Position numbers and translations under genes: made by a program. Below are positions 36,501 through 44,901 of a stretch of 64,000 bases of DNA, one piece after another (positions within the stretch are counted from its first letter, which is position 1; every line of letters starts with the position of its first letter). This DNA is from Pseudomonas deceptionensis (lineage in GTDB: Bacteria > Pseudomonadota > Gammaproteobacteria > Pseudomonadales > Pseudomonadaceae), in assembly GCF_900106095.1 (NCBI RefSeq), contig NZ_FNUD01000002.1, positions 2,315,501 through 2,379,500 on the forward strand. Reading direction: 5' to 3'. The notes under the pieces were generated by a model. It did no database searches. It was not told the origin of the DNA and worked only from the letters and a program-made list of their open reading frames with translations.

Positions 36501-37145
36501 CAAAAACACATCCGCCTGATCGAAAGCCACTGCATTAATGGCATTTTGATAGGAAGGGTATGATTGGATAATTGCGTTGGGGTAAAGCGCCTTGACCTCA
36601 TCCTGTGGCAAGTAGTGGTACACCATGCTCAAGCGCAAGCCCGCCAGGCCTTGAGAGAGGGAGCGTGTTTCCCCTTCGCGGGTCACCAGCACGGGCTGGT
36701 CGATGGCGTATGGCGTGGACAGCAGCAGGTTCTGGTTGGAAGCTTCAAAGCCGTTTGAAGTGCCGAGCAGGTCAATCCTGCCTTCTTCAAGCGCGGTGAT
36801 GGCAGCCTCTCTGGAAGCAAAGCGCTGAACCAGAATCGACACATTCAGGGCTTTGGCCAGAATGCCGACATAGTCGGCTGTTAAACCTTCGTAGTCCTGA
36901 CGGCTGTCGGTCATGTCGAAGGGGGGGTAGTCGGGAGAGGAGGTGCCTACCACGAGTTCGCGTTTTTCCTGGAGCCAATAACGTTGCGCTTTATCCAGCG
37001 GCACTTCCATATGATAGGTGCCCGAGCGGCTGAGCAATGAGTAGGTTTCAGTGCGGGGTGTTTCGGCGTGCACTGATGTGTACAGGATTAACCCTGCAAA
37101 CAGTGATAGATACTTGTTTAACCGCGTGGGCATCCTGTTTCTCAC
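33510..37145 (-). CDS. BvgS/EvgS-type unorthodox sensor kinase
   Basis: The protein has 1,211 residues from GTG 37145, or 1,207 from ATG 37133; the GTG overlaps the stop of the regulator gene. Order: signal peptide, two tandem periplasmic solute-binding-like domains (about 45-270 and 290-520), membrane helix (about 545-565), PAS (about 590-700), HisKA with His near 731 (FLATMSHEIRTPMNAV), HATPase (GAGLGLVICRSL), receiver with Asp near 1022 (DLVIADCNMPVMNG) and HPt with His near 1152 (IAHRIKGAARIVG). Phosphate passes His-Asp-His to the response regulator. The ligand is unknown. Confidence 0.93.
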   Translation of the reverse strand: MRNRMPTRLNKYLSLFAGLILYTSVHAETPRTETYSLLSRSGTYHMEVPLDKAQRYWLQEKRELVVGTSSPDYPPFDMTDSRQDYEGLTADYVGILAKALNVSILVQRFASREAAITALEEGRIDLLGTSNGFEASNQNLLLSTPYAIDQPVLVTREGETRSLSQGLAGLRLSMVYHYLPQDEVKALYPNAIIQSYPSYQNAINAVAFDQADVFLGDTLSTHYMINKGYLKNIKMANFSKHEANGFSFAVRRDNVQLLKIINTTLNAVPYGEQENIAKRWSAGSDILLSDQKLQLTEREKHWLAQHPVVKVAVNEVMAPLTFFNANGNFRGITADLLEMVRLRTGLRFEIQRAHSLKTMIQMIDKHETDIIAAISPSASREETLNFSRPYLVNSSVLLTAKGPEPPQRLEQLAGKKLALVQGSPLTEYLRTEYPQIQLVETEDIFSATELLANGKVQGAVNTLVIANYMLNSHLFQDRLQISATIGAQPATFSLATARDATELSSILNKALLSIAPDELGIINSRWRGYIPASDSYWRNYHRLIYQVIIGTSLLLLLSLVWNAYMRRQIRQRKLAERALNDQLEFMRALVDGSPHPIYVRDREGILKTCNNSYLEAFSARREEIIGKTVMQTCSLLNNECEAHDYQADYVRVMREGIPLIVDRPLNIGDKTLTIYHWILPYRDSLGEVQGIIGGWIDISERRQLLDELRAAKELADEANRAKSTFLATMSHEIRTPMNAVIGLLELTLKRADQGHLDRPSIEVAYNSAKDLLELIGDILDIARIESGRLNLCPERVNLRNLANSVIRVFDGLARQKKLTLSLIFKPESRAPDVLIDPLRFKQIVTNLISNAIKFTKRGQVTLELDLRPTGTPDQIELQLSVKDTGIGISQRDQARLFEPFAQAENSGQLALSGAGLGLVICRSLCEMMGGTLELSSQPNVGTLVRITLKMPTLPPCQAVATQEPAINPAARQLNVLVVDDHPANRLLMCQQLGFLGHRFTTEHNGAEGLKTWKEGAFDLVIADCNMPVMNGYDLTRAIRDHEKASHLRPCTVLGFTANAQPEERQRCHEAGMDDCLFKPISLTLLSQRLTTLESLHTVPQVFNVECLYSLSGRDTARTKLLLQELLRSNQQDLKALLELPADGGVQGFIDIAHRIKGAARIVGAHSLIKHCETLEQATLSNLAVARNEVQAAMQTLEQALAQQLEELAYNG

Positions 37146-37768
37146 ACCAAGGCGTTACGTTTGGCCAGTTCGATAAGATCAACCAGTGAATTGGCTTTTA
37201 GTTTTTGCATGAGCCGCTTTTTGTACGTGCTCACAGTTTTATTACTGAGGAACATGCCGGTGGCAATCTCCTTGTTTGTTTTTCCTTGAGCGAACAGCTT
37301 AAGTACCATAAGTTCCCGATCGTTGACTAATTTAAAAAGCTCGACTTCGGCAAGGTTACTGTCTTCGCAGTGTTCAGGCATCAATGCCTGGCTTGGAAAG
37401 TAATTGTAGCCAGAAAAGACAGCTTTTATTGCACTGACAAGTTCACTCAAGTCTTCTTGTTTGCACACATACCCCGCCGCGCCGGATTGCATGCAACGCA
37501 TGGCGAAAAGCCTAGGAGACTGGGCTGTGAGGACCAGGGTTTTAAGGTTTGAATTCAATGCATTGAAGCGGGAAAGCACTTCCAAGCCGTCCAGTTTTGG
37601 AATGCTGATATCGAGAATTATCAGGTCCGGGACGCACTCGCGGATCATCTGCATTGCATCTACGCCATTGTCGGTTTCGCCGACTATTTCATAACCTTCA
37701 TGCTCTAACAACATGCGAATTGCCAATCGGATAACCGGATGATCGTCAACAATGAAAACGGTATTCAT
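37142..37768 (-). CDS. NarL/LuxR-type response regulator (BvgA/EvgA-like)
   Basis: The protein has 208 residues. The receiver has DD at 8-9, phospho-acceptor D53 in LIILDISIPKLDG, and the conserved Lys in YVCKQEDLSE. The C-terminal LuxR-type DNA-binding domain contains RELMVLKLFAQGKTNKEIA and NKTVSTYKKRLMQKL. It overlaps the sensor kinase gene by 4 bases, so the two form a pair. Two palindromes upstream (37859 and 37987) are candidate self-regulatory sites. Confidence 0.94.
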   Translation of the reverse strand: MNTVFIVDDHPVIRLAIRMLLEHEGYEIVGETDNGVDAMQMIRECVPDLIILDISIPKLDGLEVLSRFNALNSNLKTLVLTAQSPRLFAMRCMQSGAAGYVCKQEDLSELVSAIKAVFSGYNYFPSQALMPEHCEDSNLAEVELFKLVNDRELMVLKLFAQGKTNKEIATGMFLSNKTVSTYKKRLMQKLKANSLVDLIELAKRNALV

Positions 37769-37858
37769 ATTGCTTCCCCATAAAGTGTTGTATAGAAAGC
37801 GGGCACCTTAGCTCAGATATAAGAGTGGGGGCACGAATCGAATGGCTCGCAAGCGTAG

Positions 37859-37875
37859 TATGGGAAAATTCCTAC
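37859..37875. promoter_or_regulatory. Palindromic site A upstream of the response regulator gene
   Basis: TATGGGAAAATTCCTAC is an imperfect palindrome about 91 bases before the start codon. It shares 12 of 17 positions with site B and resembles BvgA/RcsB-type half-sites (TTCCTA). Confidence 0.35.
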
Positions 37876-37986
37876 GATAATTAAGGCTTGGACTCACTAA
37901 TTGTTTAGGGTGGTTGAGGGTTTTGGTTGTTTATTAAGTCAGATTTATGGTCTGGTATTTTGTATGTGTATATATTTTCTTGTGGA

Positions 37987-38004
37987 TGTAAGAATAGTCC
38001 TACA
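37987..38004. promoter_or_regulatory. Palindromic site B (GacA/RcsB-like)
   Basis: TGTAAGAATAGTCCTACA matches the GacA box TGTAAG-N6-CTTACA at all but one fixed position, and 13 of 14 bases of the RcsAB box TAAGAATATTCCTA. Both are bound by NarL/LuxR-type regulators related to the one encoded here. The gap 37769-38099 is AT-rich and carries no gene that I can support. Confidence 0.4.
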
Positions 38005-38063
38005 GTAATCTTTATATTCTCTACAGGATGTTAATTTATATGGTGCTGGTCTTTTAAATAATG

Positions 38064-38094
38064 GTTGCCCACCCGTTTTTACCGGGTGGGCAAC
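38064..38094 (-). terminator. Stem-loop after the dGTPase-like gene
   Basis: GTTGCCCACCCG and its inverse CGGGTGGGCAAC form a strong stem 6 bases past the stop. On the minus strand it is followed by CATTATTTAA, a weak T-tract. Confidence 0.65.
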
Positions 38095-38099
38095 AGTTA

Positions 38100-39431
38100 T
38101 CAAGCCGGGCTGGAGCGACCTGTCATTTCCCTTGCCATGTCAGTGGCGTAGTTGTCGGTCATGCCGGCGATAAAGTCGATTATGCGCATGTACGAGCGAT
38201 GTAATGACCCGTTTGGATCAGGGGCGTTATTGCCCAGCAAGTCGAGGATGCGCCGATTTTTGAACGATGGTGCCCGCCCGCCATGCTGCTCCAGTGCTGC
38301 GCCACAAAAGGCATTGAGCAGGATTTCCAGTGTGGTGTAAGCGCCGATTTCATGCAGGGTTTTGCGTTTGTCCTGGAAGATTTTTTTGCGTGCCATGTCT
38401 TTGGCGTCCAGGACGCAGCGCTTGGCCGGGCCATGCATGTGTTCGACCAGATCCCCCGGCAGGGTGCCAGCCAACAGGGCTTCCTGTTGTTCGACAAAGG
38501 CACGGGCAGCCGCGTTGGTCAGGTGCTCGATGGCCTTGCCGCGCAGGATCGCCAGCTTGCGTCGCTCAGAGTCCCTGGGCCCCAGTTGGCGATAGGTCTG
38601 GGGCAAGTCATCGCCGACCAGCCCCAATAGCAGCGACTCGACTTCGCTGTACTGCAGCAGGTCCATCTCCAGGCCATCCTCAAGGTCGATCAGCCCGTAG
38701 CAAATGTCATCGGCTGCCTCCATCAGGTACACCAGGGGGTGACGTGCCCAGCGCTGGTCTTCAATCTGAGGCAGGCCCAGCTTGTGGGCGATGCTTTCGA
38801 GCAGGTGCAGCTCGCTCTGGTAGCACCCGAACTTGTGCTTTTTATACCCCAGCGAGTCGGCATGGCGGGCAGTCCAAGGGTATTTGAGGAAAGTACCCAG
38901 GGTGGCATGGGTCAGGCGCGTCCCGCCATCGAACTGGTGATATTCGAGTTGCGTCAGCACCCGGAAACCCTGCGCGTTCCCTTCAAAATTCAAGAAGTCA
39001 TTGCGCTCGGCATCACTCATGTCGTCCAGCCAGCCACGCTCGGCGGCTTGCCCGAACCAGTTACGAATGGCGTCTTCCCCGGAATGACCGAAGGGCGGAT
39101 TGCCAATGTCATGGGCCAGACAGGCGGACTGCACCACCATGCCCAGATCGGCGGGGTCACACCATAGTGGCAAGGCACTGCGGATCGTTTCGCCCACGCG
39201 CATGCCCAGCGAGCGACCGACGCAGCTGACTTCAAGCGAGTGGGTGAGCCGGGTGTGGATGTGGTCGTTGCTGTTGACCGGATGGACTTGGGTCTTGCGA
39301 CCCAGACGGCGAAATGCGCCCGAAAAGATAATCCGGTCGTGGTCTTTGTGGAAAGGGCTGCGCCCGAGTTCTTCCGGGCTGTGGTGAGGCTTGCCGAGGC
39401 GTTCGCGATTAAGCAGGGTTTGCCAATCCAA
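38100..39431 (-). CDS. dgt: dGTP triphosphohydrolase-like protein
   Basis: The protein has 443 residues. HD-domain residues are visible as [28 protein letters not shown] (H107, D108) and [19 protein letters not shown] (third metal ligand). It belongs to the bacterial dGTPase family, which hydrolyses dNTPs to nucleosides and triphosphate. Some members act in phage defence. The neighbours do not suggest a defence island. Confidence 0.92.
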   Translation of the reverse strand: MDWQTLLNRERLGKPHHSPEELGRSPFHKDHDRIIFSGAFRRLGRKTQVHPVNSNDHIHTRLTHSLEVSCVGRSLGMRVGETIRSALPLWCDPADLGMVVQSACLAHDIGNPPFGHSGEDAIRNWFGQAAERGWLDDMSDAERNDFLNFEGNAQGFRVLTQLEYHQFDGGTRLTHATLGTFLKYPWTARHADSLGYKKHKFGCYQSELHLLESIAHKLGLPQIEDQRWARHPLVYLMEAADDICYGLIDLEDGLEMDLLQYSEVESLLLGLVGDDLPQTYRQLGPRDSERRKLAILRGKAIEHLTNAAARAFVEQQEALLAGTLPGDLVEHMHGPAKRCVLDAKDMARKKIFQDKRKTLHEIGAYTTLEILLNAFCGAALEQHGGRAPSFKNRRILDLLGNNAPDPNGSLHRSYMRIIDFIAGMTDNYATDMAREMTGRSSPA

Positions 39432-39572
39432 GGCGTTGTGCTCCGTAAATGACTGATGAGCCCAGCTTCTCGCTTCAGACAGGATGGCGCAAGGGGGTGG
39501 CCTGTGCAGGAGCCGGGCGGGCCCGCGATGGCGTGCATCGCGAACAGGCCCGGAGCCTGCAAGTACCGGATT

Positions 39573-39914
39573 TCAAGGCTTTCGCGAAGTGGCCTGGATG
39601 ACCATTTTGATCAGTGGCAACAGACCTGTGGTCAAGCCGATCCAGCGCGATGTCCCGTCGCCCCCTTTGCTTTTTGCGCTTCTGCCCGTCAGAAAACCGA
39701 GCAGGGACACAATCCCGACGCCCCAAAGAGGCGCGTGTTTGATGCCCAGGTTTTCTTGCCAGTTGCTGGTCATTCCGCGCATTTTTTGCAGCGGTTGCAG
39801 CAGCTGTTGTGATTCGTGACGAATCTCCTGGCGGTGCATTTCCATGCGTAAACGAATCAACGTTTTGCGCAGTTCCTGGCGTGAGGCGTTTTTTGGCATT
39901 TCAGGCAGGTTCAT
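39573..39914 (-). CDS. Hypothetical membrane-associated protein (YqjK position)
   Basis: The protein has 113 residues. A basic helical N-terminus (RQELRKTLIRLRMEMHRQEI) is followed by hydrophobic stretches (PLWGVGIVSLLGFLTG and WIGLTTGLLPLIKMVI). It overlaps the holin-X-like gene by 4 bases. Position and build match yqjK of the E. coli yqjD-yqjE-yqjK operon, although I see no strong sequence match. Confidence 0.75.
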   Translation of the reverse strand: MNLPEMPKNASRQELRKTLIRLRMEMHRQEIRHESQQLLQPLQKMRGMTSNWQENLGIKHAPLWGVGIVSLLGFLTGRSAKSKGGDGTSRWIGLTTGLLPLIKMVIQATSRKP

Positions 39915-40285
39915 GGCAGCAAACGCTCGCGGTCTTTGGCCAGCTCTTCGAGCGTGGCGTTGAAAGGAGAGGACTCATCGAACACCGCAGCTTTAAGGCG
40001 CAGCCCGCAGAAAACAGCGGCCAGCGTATAAAACAGGCAAAGCCCGAGGATGCCGCTCAGGCGGTAACTGTCCCAGAGCAAAATCATCACCAGCGCCGAT
40101 AGCCCGATCAGCAGCAACAGCCCGAACACCAGTGCCAACCCGGCAAACAACAACAGGCTGACCGTGCGCGCCTTCTGCTCTTGCAATTCGATGCCCAGCA
40201 GTTCGACATGGCTGTGCAACAGACCCAGGAACGCGGCACCCAGGCGCCGCGGTGAAGAACGGGGGGAACCGGATTCGTCTGTCAT
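39911..40285 (-). CDS. Phage holin-X/YqjE-family membrane protein
   Basis: The protein has 124 residues from ATG 40285. The N-terminal part is soluble, with LLHSHVELLGIELQEQKART. Two membrane helices follow (SLLLFAGLALVFGLLLLIGL and LSGILGLCLFYTLAAVFCGL). This is the YqjE or holin superfamily III plan, not a phage gene. It overlaps the stop of the DUF883 gene. Confidence 0.85.
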   Translation of the reverse strand: MTDESGSPRSSPRRLGAAFLGLLHSHVELLGIELQEQKARTVSLLLFAGLALVFGLLLLIGLSALVMILLWDSYRLSGILGLCLFYTLAAVFCGLRLKAAVFDESSPFNATLEELAKDRERLLP

Positions 40286-40286
40286 A

Positions 40287-40601
40287 TCAGCGCCGAGTTG
40301 CCAGCAGGCCAATCAAAAAACCCACGCCAGCCGCGATACCCACGGACTGCCAAGGATTTGCCTGAACGTAATCTTCAGTAGCCACCACGGCGGCCTGGCC
40401 ACGGTCCTGCAAAGTGCCCTTGGTTTCTTCCAGTGTTTCACGGGCTTTAAACAGGCTGTCCTTGATCTGGGCGCGCAGCTCCTCAACCTGATCACCGGCC
40501 AGCGAGGCGGTGTGCTCCAGCAACCTTTCGGTGTCGAGCACCAGAGCCTGGAAATCGGCCATCAGTATTTCTTGAGCATTCTTTGCTGTTTTGCGGGCCA
40601 T
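40287..40601 (-). CDS. DUF883 (YqjD/ElaB-type) membrane protein
   Basis: The protein has 104 residues from ATG 40601, with GGAG 7-8 bases upstream. A long amphipathic helix is followed by the tail NPWQSVGIAAGVGFLIGLLA ending TRR, as in ribosome-binding YqjD. It is the first gene of a three-gene overlapping operon. It is a paralogue of 11830-12147. Confidence 0.9.
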   Translation of the reverse strand: MARKTAKNAQEILMADFQALVLDTERLLEHTASLAGDQVEELRAQIKDSLFKARETLEETKGTLQDRGQAAVVATEDYVQANPWQSVGIAAGVGFLIGLLATRR

Positions 40602-40744
40602 GATTAACTCCGTTAGTGGCTTGTTGAAGGTTCGAGTGTAGGCCTTCGGCGAAGGTTCACTCAGATTCTGTGACATCGTTTGGGTAGGTTGGCTACAGGT
40701 CTCAGAGGTGTCTGTAGCCAACAGGTGTAAAACCTTACCTTAAA

Positions 40745-42478
40745 TCAATCATTTTCGCGGGGGGTTGGTGCATCACGCGGGTCTTCCGTTTCAAAGCAGC
40801 CTTCGAGCAAGTGATAGCGATCATGGCGCACTTCATCCACCCGTCGTTGCACGACTTTGTCTGGCAGCCCAAGCATGATCAACGCGTGGGAAGCGAGCAT
40901 AAGGCTCGACTCCAGCAGTTCGGGCACCACTTCAGTCGCCCCCGCAGCCTTGAGCTCTGCGAGCTGGCTGTCATCGCGGGTTCTGACCAGGACGGGAACC
41001 TCGATGGTGATCAGGCGTGCCTCTTCGAGCACCCGCATGGCAACCTCGGTGTTGTCTACGGCAATCACCAGCAGTCGCGCACGATCCAGGCCGACGGCGC
41101 GCAGCAAATCACCACGGCGGGCGTCACCGTAATGCACGTTCTTCTCCTCTGTTGAAGCTTCCTGGATGCGGTCGGGGTCGCAGTCCAGGGCGACAAACTC
41201 TATGTTCTCACTGCGCAGGAAACGGCCGATGGACTGACCGACGCGGCCATAGCCGCACATCACCACATGGCCGTGCAGCTCGGCATTTTGTACGGTGATT
41301 TCTTCCAGTTCGGCCTCTTCATATGACTGGCGGTGCAAGCTGGCGGCGATTTTCGGTGCGGCCCTCAACAGCAGCGGTGTCAGCACCATCGAGCAGAAGG
41401 TGGCCGCCAGCAGGTAGCCAGCCATTTCAGGCGGGATCAACGAGTTGAGTTGCATTTGCGCCATCAGGGCAAAGCAGAACTCGCCGCCCTGAGCCAGGGC
41501 CAGGCCGCTGCGCCAGGCGGTTTCACCGTCGCTGCCGCGCAGTTTGACCAGGAGCGCGACGATGGCGCCCTTGATCAGCATCAGGGCCAGGGTCAGGCCC
41601 AGAATCAGGAAGCCGTCGTGAACGAACAGTTGGAGGTCAATCAGCATGCCGATGCTGACGAAGAACAGGCCCAGCAGGATGTCCCGGAATGGCCGGATAT
41701 CGGCCTCGATCTGATGCCGGTAGTGGCTTTCACCCAGTAGCATCCCCGCCAAAAAGGCGCCCAGCGCGGGCGACAAGCCGAGCAGGTGAGTAAGCCAGGC
41801 GGTGAGCAGTACGATCACCAGGGCCAGCAGGACGAACAGCTCGGCGGAGCGTGACGCGGCCACTTCGTGGAACAGGCGAGGCAGCAGGAAGCGGCTGGCA
41901 AGCAGCAGCCCGAAAAATAGAATGACCGTCTTGCCCAAGGTAATCGGCAAGGCCCAATACCAGGCCTGATCGCTGCTGCCTGCGAATACGGGCACCAGGG
42001 TGAGCAACAGCACCGCGACGACGTCCTGGAACAGCAACACCCCGATTGCGTTCTGGCCGTGGCGACTGAAGATCTCACCCAGGCTGGTGAGTTCCTTGCT
42101 GACGATCGCGGTGGACGACAGGGCAAGCCCGGCACCGAGCAAGAATGCGCCGTTGACGCTCATCCCGAATGCATACAGCAAGCCGCCCAGTGCGGCGCCA
42201 CAGCACAGCACCTGCAGGCTCCCTAGGCCAAACACCACCCGGCGCAGCTTGAGCATCTTGGGCAGCGAGAATTCCAGCCCCAGGGAAAACAGCAAGAACA
42301 CGACCCCCAGTTCCGCCAGGTCAGGCAGGTTCGGGCTGTCATTGATCCAGTCCAGGGCGGTTGGGCCCACCAGCAGGCCGACACACAAGTAGCCCAGCAC
42401 CGGCGGTAATTTCAGGCGCCGAAACAGAGCGATTACCACCAATGACGAGGCAAGGATGATTAACAGATTGGCAAACAC
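40745..42478 (-). CDS. CPA2-family K+/H+ antiporter with TrkA-N domain
   Basis: The protein has 577 residues from GTG 42478, chosen because AGGAAG lies about 7 bases upstream; ATG 42520 is possible. About twelve membrane helices (1-380) include PPVLGYLCVGLLVGP and LGVVFLLFSLGLEFSLP. The cytosolic NAD-binding RCK domain follows with HVVMCGYGRVGQSIGRFL and acidic strand end FVALDCD. It resembles KefB/KefC and YbaL. The role is cation efflux and pH or stress response. Confidence 0.9.
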   Translation of the reverse strand: MFANLLIILASSLVVIALFRRLKLPPVLGYLCVGLLVGPTALDWINDSPNLPDLAELGVVFLLFSLGLEFSLPKMLKLRRVVFGLGSLQVLCCGAALGGLLYAFGMSVNGAFLLGAGLALSSTAIVSKELTSLGEIFSRHGQNAIGVLLFQDVVAVLLLTLVPVFAGSSDQAWYWALPITLGKTVILFFGLLLASRFLLPRLFHEVAASRSAELFVLLALVIVLLTAWLTHLLGLSPALGAFLAGMLLGESHYRHQIEADIRPFRDILLGLFFVSIGMLIDLQLFVHDGFLILGLTLALMLIKGAIVALLVKLRGSDGETAWRSGLALAQGGEFCFALMAQMQLNSLIPPEMAGYLLAATFCSMVLTPLLLRAAPKIAASLHRQSYEEAELEEITVQNAELHGHVVMCGYGRVGQSIGRFLRSENIEFVALDCDPDRIQEASTEEKNVHYGDARRGDLLRAVGLDRARLLVIAVDNTEVAMRVLEEARLITIEVPVLVRTRDDSQLAELKAAGATEVVPELLESSLMLASHALIMLGLPDKVVQRRVDEVRHDRYHLLEGCFETEDPRDAPTPREND

Positions 42479-42687
42479 AAAAGTCTTCCTGGTCAGATCA
42501 CGTGAAAAAGTCGCGAGCATCCGGCATTTGTGAGGCGCGGTCGCTGATGTGGGTCAAGCGTAGTCGCAAGCAGCGCAATAGAGCGATTGTATTCGGGTTT
42601 GCTCAATTGACTGGCGGTGCCTGCTGCGGGTCGACGTCACGGGGCAAGGCTCTTAAGATGAACACTTTATTACTTAGGTCATTAATC

Positions 42688-42924
42688 ATGCCTCCCGAAT
42701 GTCAACTGTTCGGCACCTTGGGTTGCCACCTGTGTGAACTGGCCGAGGCGATTCTGATGCCTCTGGTCGAGCATGGGCTGATGGTTGAGCTGGTCGATAT
42801 TGCCGACAGCGAATCGATGTTTGAAACCTACGGTTTACGTATTCCTGCACTGCGCCGCGTCGATACGGGCGCGGAACTGGACTGGCCGTTTGATACTGAG
42901 CAGGTGGTGAACTTTCTCGGATAA
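42688..42924 (+). CDS. Glutaredoxin-like protein (DUF836 type)
   Basis: The protein has 78 residues. The thioredoxin-fold active site is GCHLCE (C13 and C16), with IPAL (cis-proline loop) at about 52-55 and ending DTEQVVNFLG. It is small and soluble, probably a thiol-disulfide protein. The ribosome-binding site is weak (TTAGGTC). It lies before the pseudouridine synthase gene. Confidence 0.8.
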   Translation: MPPECQLFGTLGCHLCELAEAILMPLVEHGLMVELVDIADSESMFETYGLRIPALRRVDTGAELDWPFDTEQVVNFLG

Positions 42925-42977
42925 ACCCCAGGCCTTTGCGCGATAATCGCCGGCTGCCTTTATCGCCCGAGTTCTCT

Positions 42978-43868
42978 ATGTCGACCCAGCCTTTCAACGC
43001 CGCCGAGCATCAAGCCAGCACTTTGTACCTGCCGCCGGGTACGTGGCTGACGGTGCTCGATTGTCTGTGTGAGCACTTTCGCGCCATCAGCCGCGAACAG
43101 TGGCTCGACCGTATCGCCCGTGGTCGGGTGCTGGACGCCAATGGCGCGCCGATCAGCCTGCAGTTGGCGTACAAGGAAGGCCTGCGCATTCACTACTTTC
43201 GTGAAGTGCCCAACGAAACGCCGATCCCGGTGCAGGAGACCATCCTGTATGCGGATGAGCATTTGGTGGTGGCGGACAAGCCGCACTTCCTGCCTGTGAC
43301 CCCGGCGGGAGAGTACGTTGAGCAAACGCTGTTGCGGCGCTTGATCCGGACCCTGGATAACCCGCACCTGGTGCCCCTGCACAGGATCGATCGCCACACG
43401 GCAGGCCTGGTGCTGTTCTCTGCCAACCCGGACAGTCGTTCCGCGTATCAGTCGTTATTCCCTACGCGAAAAATCGACAAATGCTACGAAGCCATCGCTC
43501 GGGCCTTGCCGGATCTGGAGCTGCCGCGGGTGCACAAAAGCCGTTTGGTGGAGGGCGAACCGTTTTTCCGCATGCAAGAAGGACCGGGGGCCAGCAACAC
43601 TGAAACCCTGGTGGATGTGAGTGAGAAAAACGGTGAGCTGTGGCGCTATGCGCTGTACCCCGTGACCGGCAAAAAACATCAGCTGCGGGTCCACATGGCG
43701 GCACTGGGGGCGGGAATTTGCAATGACCCGTTCTACCCCGACGTGATCAAGGACGCCGTCGATGACTATGCCAACCCGCTAAAACTGCTGGCCCGCAGCT
43801 TGCGCTTTGTCGACCCGCTGAGTGGCGAAGAGCGGTACTTTGAAAGCCGGATTCACCTGGACTGGTGA
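42978..43868 (+). CDS. RluA-family pseudouridine synthase
   Basis: The protein has 296 residues from ATG 42978. An S4-like N-terminal part (WLDRIARGRVLDANGAPI) leads to the catalytic domain with VADKPHFLPVTPAG, HRIDRHTAGLVLF holding the catalytic Asp, and TGKKHQLRVHMAALG. It converts uridine to pseudouridine in RNA. The exact target site cannot be told. Confidence 0.9.
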   Translation: MSTQPFNAAEHQASTLYLPPGTWLTVLDCLCEHFRAISREQWLDRIARGRVLDANGAPISLQLAYKEGLRIHYFREVPNETPIPVQETILYADEHLVVADKPHFLPVTPAGEYVEQTLLRRLIRTLDNPHLVPLHRIDRHTAGLVLFSANPDSRSAYQSLFPTRKIDKCYEAIARALPDLELPRVHKSRLVEGEPFFRMQEGPGASNTETLVDVSEKNGELWRYALYPVTGKKHQLRVHMAALGAGICNDPFYPDVIKDAVDDYANPLKLLARSLRFVDPLSGEERYFESRIHLDW

Positions 43869-43880
43869 GCGCATAAACAA

Positions 43881-43909
43881 CAAAACCCGCGCAAGGCGGG
43901 TTTTGTTTT
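43881..43909 (+). terminator. Intrinsic terminator of the pseudouridine synthase gene
   Basis: CAAAACCCGC-GCAAG-GCGGGTTTTG is followed by TTTTG, 13 bases past the stop. It may also serve the convergent lipoprotein gene. Confidence 0.85.
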
Positions 43910-43926
43910 GACGCATGAAAAGAGGC

Positions 43927-44148
43927 TTACAGCTCTTTAACGGTACGAATCTGGTCTTTGTTGATACGGGTATCTTTGCCATCCAATTGTTTGAACTGGT
44001 AGAAGCCCGAAGCGTCATCGTACTTGGGTGAGTCGACTGTCTGGATTTCACGGCCGTCGTTGAGTGTGATCACGGATGGCGACGCGCAACCGGCAAGGGC
44101 GGCCAGGCCAGCAGCGAGCATTAGGGCTGCGAGAGTCCGATGAGTCAT
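43927..44148 (-). CDS. YgdI/YgdR-family small lipoprotein
   Basis: The protein has 73 residues from ATG 44148, with GGAGAAA upstream. The signal peptide has the lipobox LAGC (Cys21). The mature part, ITLNDGREIQTVDSPKYDD then GFYQFKQLDGKDTRINKDQI, is the SH3-like DUF903 fold of YgdI/YgdR. The function is unknown. Confidence 0.9.
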   Translation of the reverse strand: MTHRTLAALMLAAGLAALAGCASPSVITLNDGREIQTVDSPKYDDASGFYQFKQLDGKDTRINKDQIRTVKEL

Positions 44149-44252
44149 GGTGTTTCTCCAACAAATGAATGTGCTTTTATTGATTACTGTCCCTGAGACG
44201 TATACATCGCCCGCAAGTTCCATGGCTAGTGCCTCGGTGGGGCAGGGGCAGA

Positions 44253-44822
44253 TTATTTCAGGAAGTCCGCGGTATTGAAATTGGTCAGTCGCGGGTCATT
44301 TTCGGCGCATTGCCAGGCCCGTGCATTGAGCTGGAGCATGATCTTGCGCGGGCTACGCTCGCCCGCCTGCCAAGCCGCCTCGAATGCCGGGGCCAGGGCG
44401 GTCGGGATCACGCACAGGAGCGGTTCCCAATGCTCGCCATGGCGCACCATCACCGGTTGCCCGGGGTGTTCGCGGGCGGTGCCAAGCAGGGCGTCGAGCA
44501 AGTTGCTGTCGATATTGGGCACATCACAGGGCAACACCAGCAGGTGAGAATGCCGGGCTGCCGCCAGCCCCGCGCGGATGCCCGCCACAGGCCCGTCAAA
44601 ATCTTCATTGCCATCACTGACCAGCCGGTCGGCATAGCGTGCGTAGTGTTCGCGGTTGCGATTGCACGAAATGATCAGGTCATCTGTCAGGGGGCGCACA
44701 ACGCGCTGTGCGAACGCTATCAGCGGCTGGCCCTGCCATAACACCAGACCTTTGTCCTGACCGCCCATGCGCTGACCGCGACCACCCGCCAGCAGCAAAA
44801 CGGAACATTGAAACACGCTCAT
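44253..44822 (-). CDS. mobA: Molybdenum cofactor guanylyltransferase
   Basis: The protein has 189 residues. It has the nucleotidyltransferase loop [18 protein letters not shown], the [10 protein letters not shown] segment and LPCDVPNID with the metal-binding Asp. It attaches GMP to Mo-molybdopterin to give the bis-MGD precursor. It is divergent from moaB. Confidence 0.95.
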   Translation of the reverse strand: MSVFQCSVLLLAGGRGQRMGGQDKGLVLWQGQPLIAFAQRVVRPLTDDLIISCNRNREHYARYADRLVSDGNEDFDGPVAGIRAGLAAARHSHLLVLPCDVPNIDSNLLDALLGTAREHPGQPVMVRHGEHWEPLLCVIPTALAPAFEAAWQAGERSPRKIMLQLNARAWQCAENDPRLTNFNTADFLK

Positions 44823-44901
44823 GGGTGGGCTCCGTGCAACCAGCTAAAAGAAGGGCTGTGATATAACACCGGGCTGTTTCTTCGACAACTGGACCTCGTC
44901 T

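Noticed and set aside
37987..38094. A GacA-controlled Rsm-type small RNA after site B
   Set aside because: The stretch up to the hairpin has only one clear GGA motif besides the stem, and the hairpin lacks a T-run on that strand. Rsm RNAs carry several exposed GGA motifs.
38100..39431. dGTPase-like protein as part of a phage-defence system
   Set aside because: Its neighbours are housekeeping or membrane genes, and no toxin, nuclease or other defence gene is near.
39911..40285. Prophage remnant because of the holin-like protein
   Set aside because: The operon matches the chromosomal yqjD-yqjE-yqjK layout and no phage gene is nearby.
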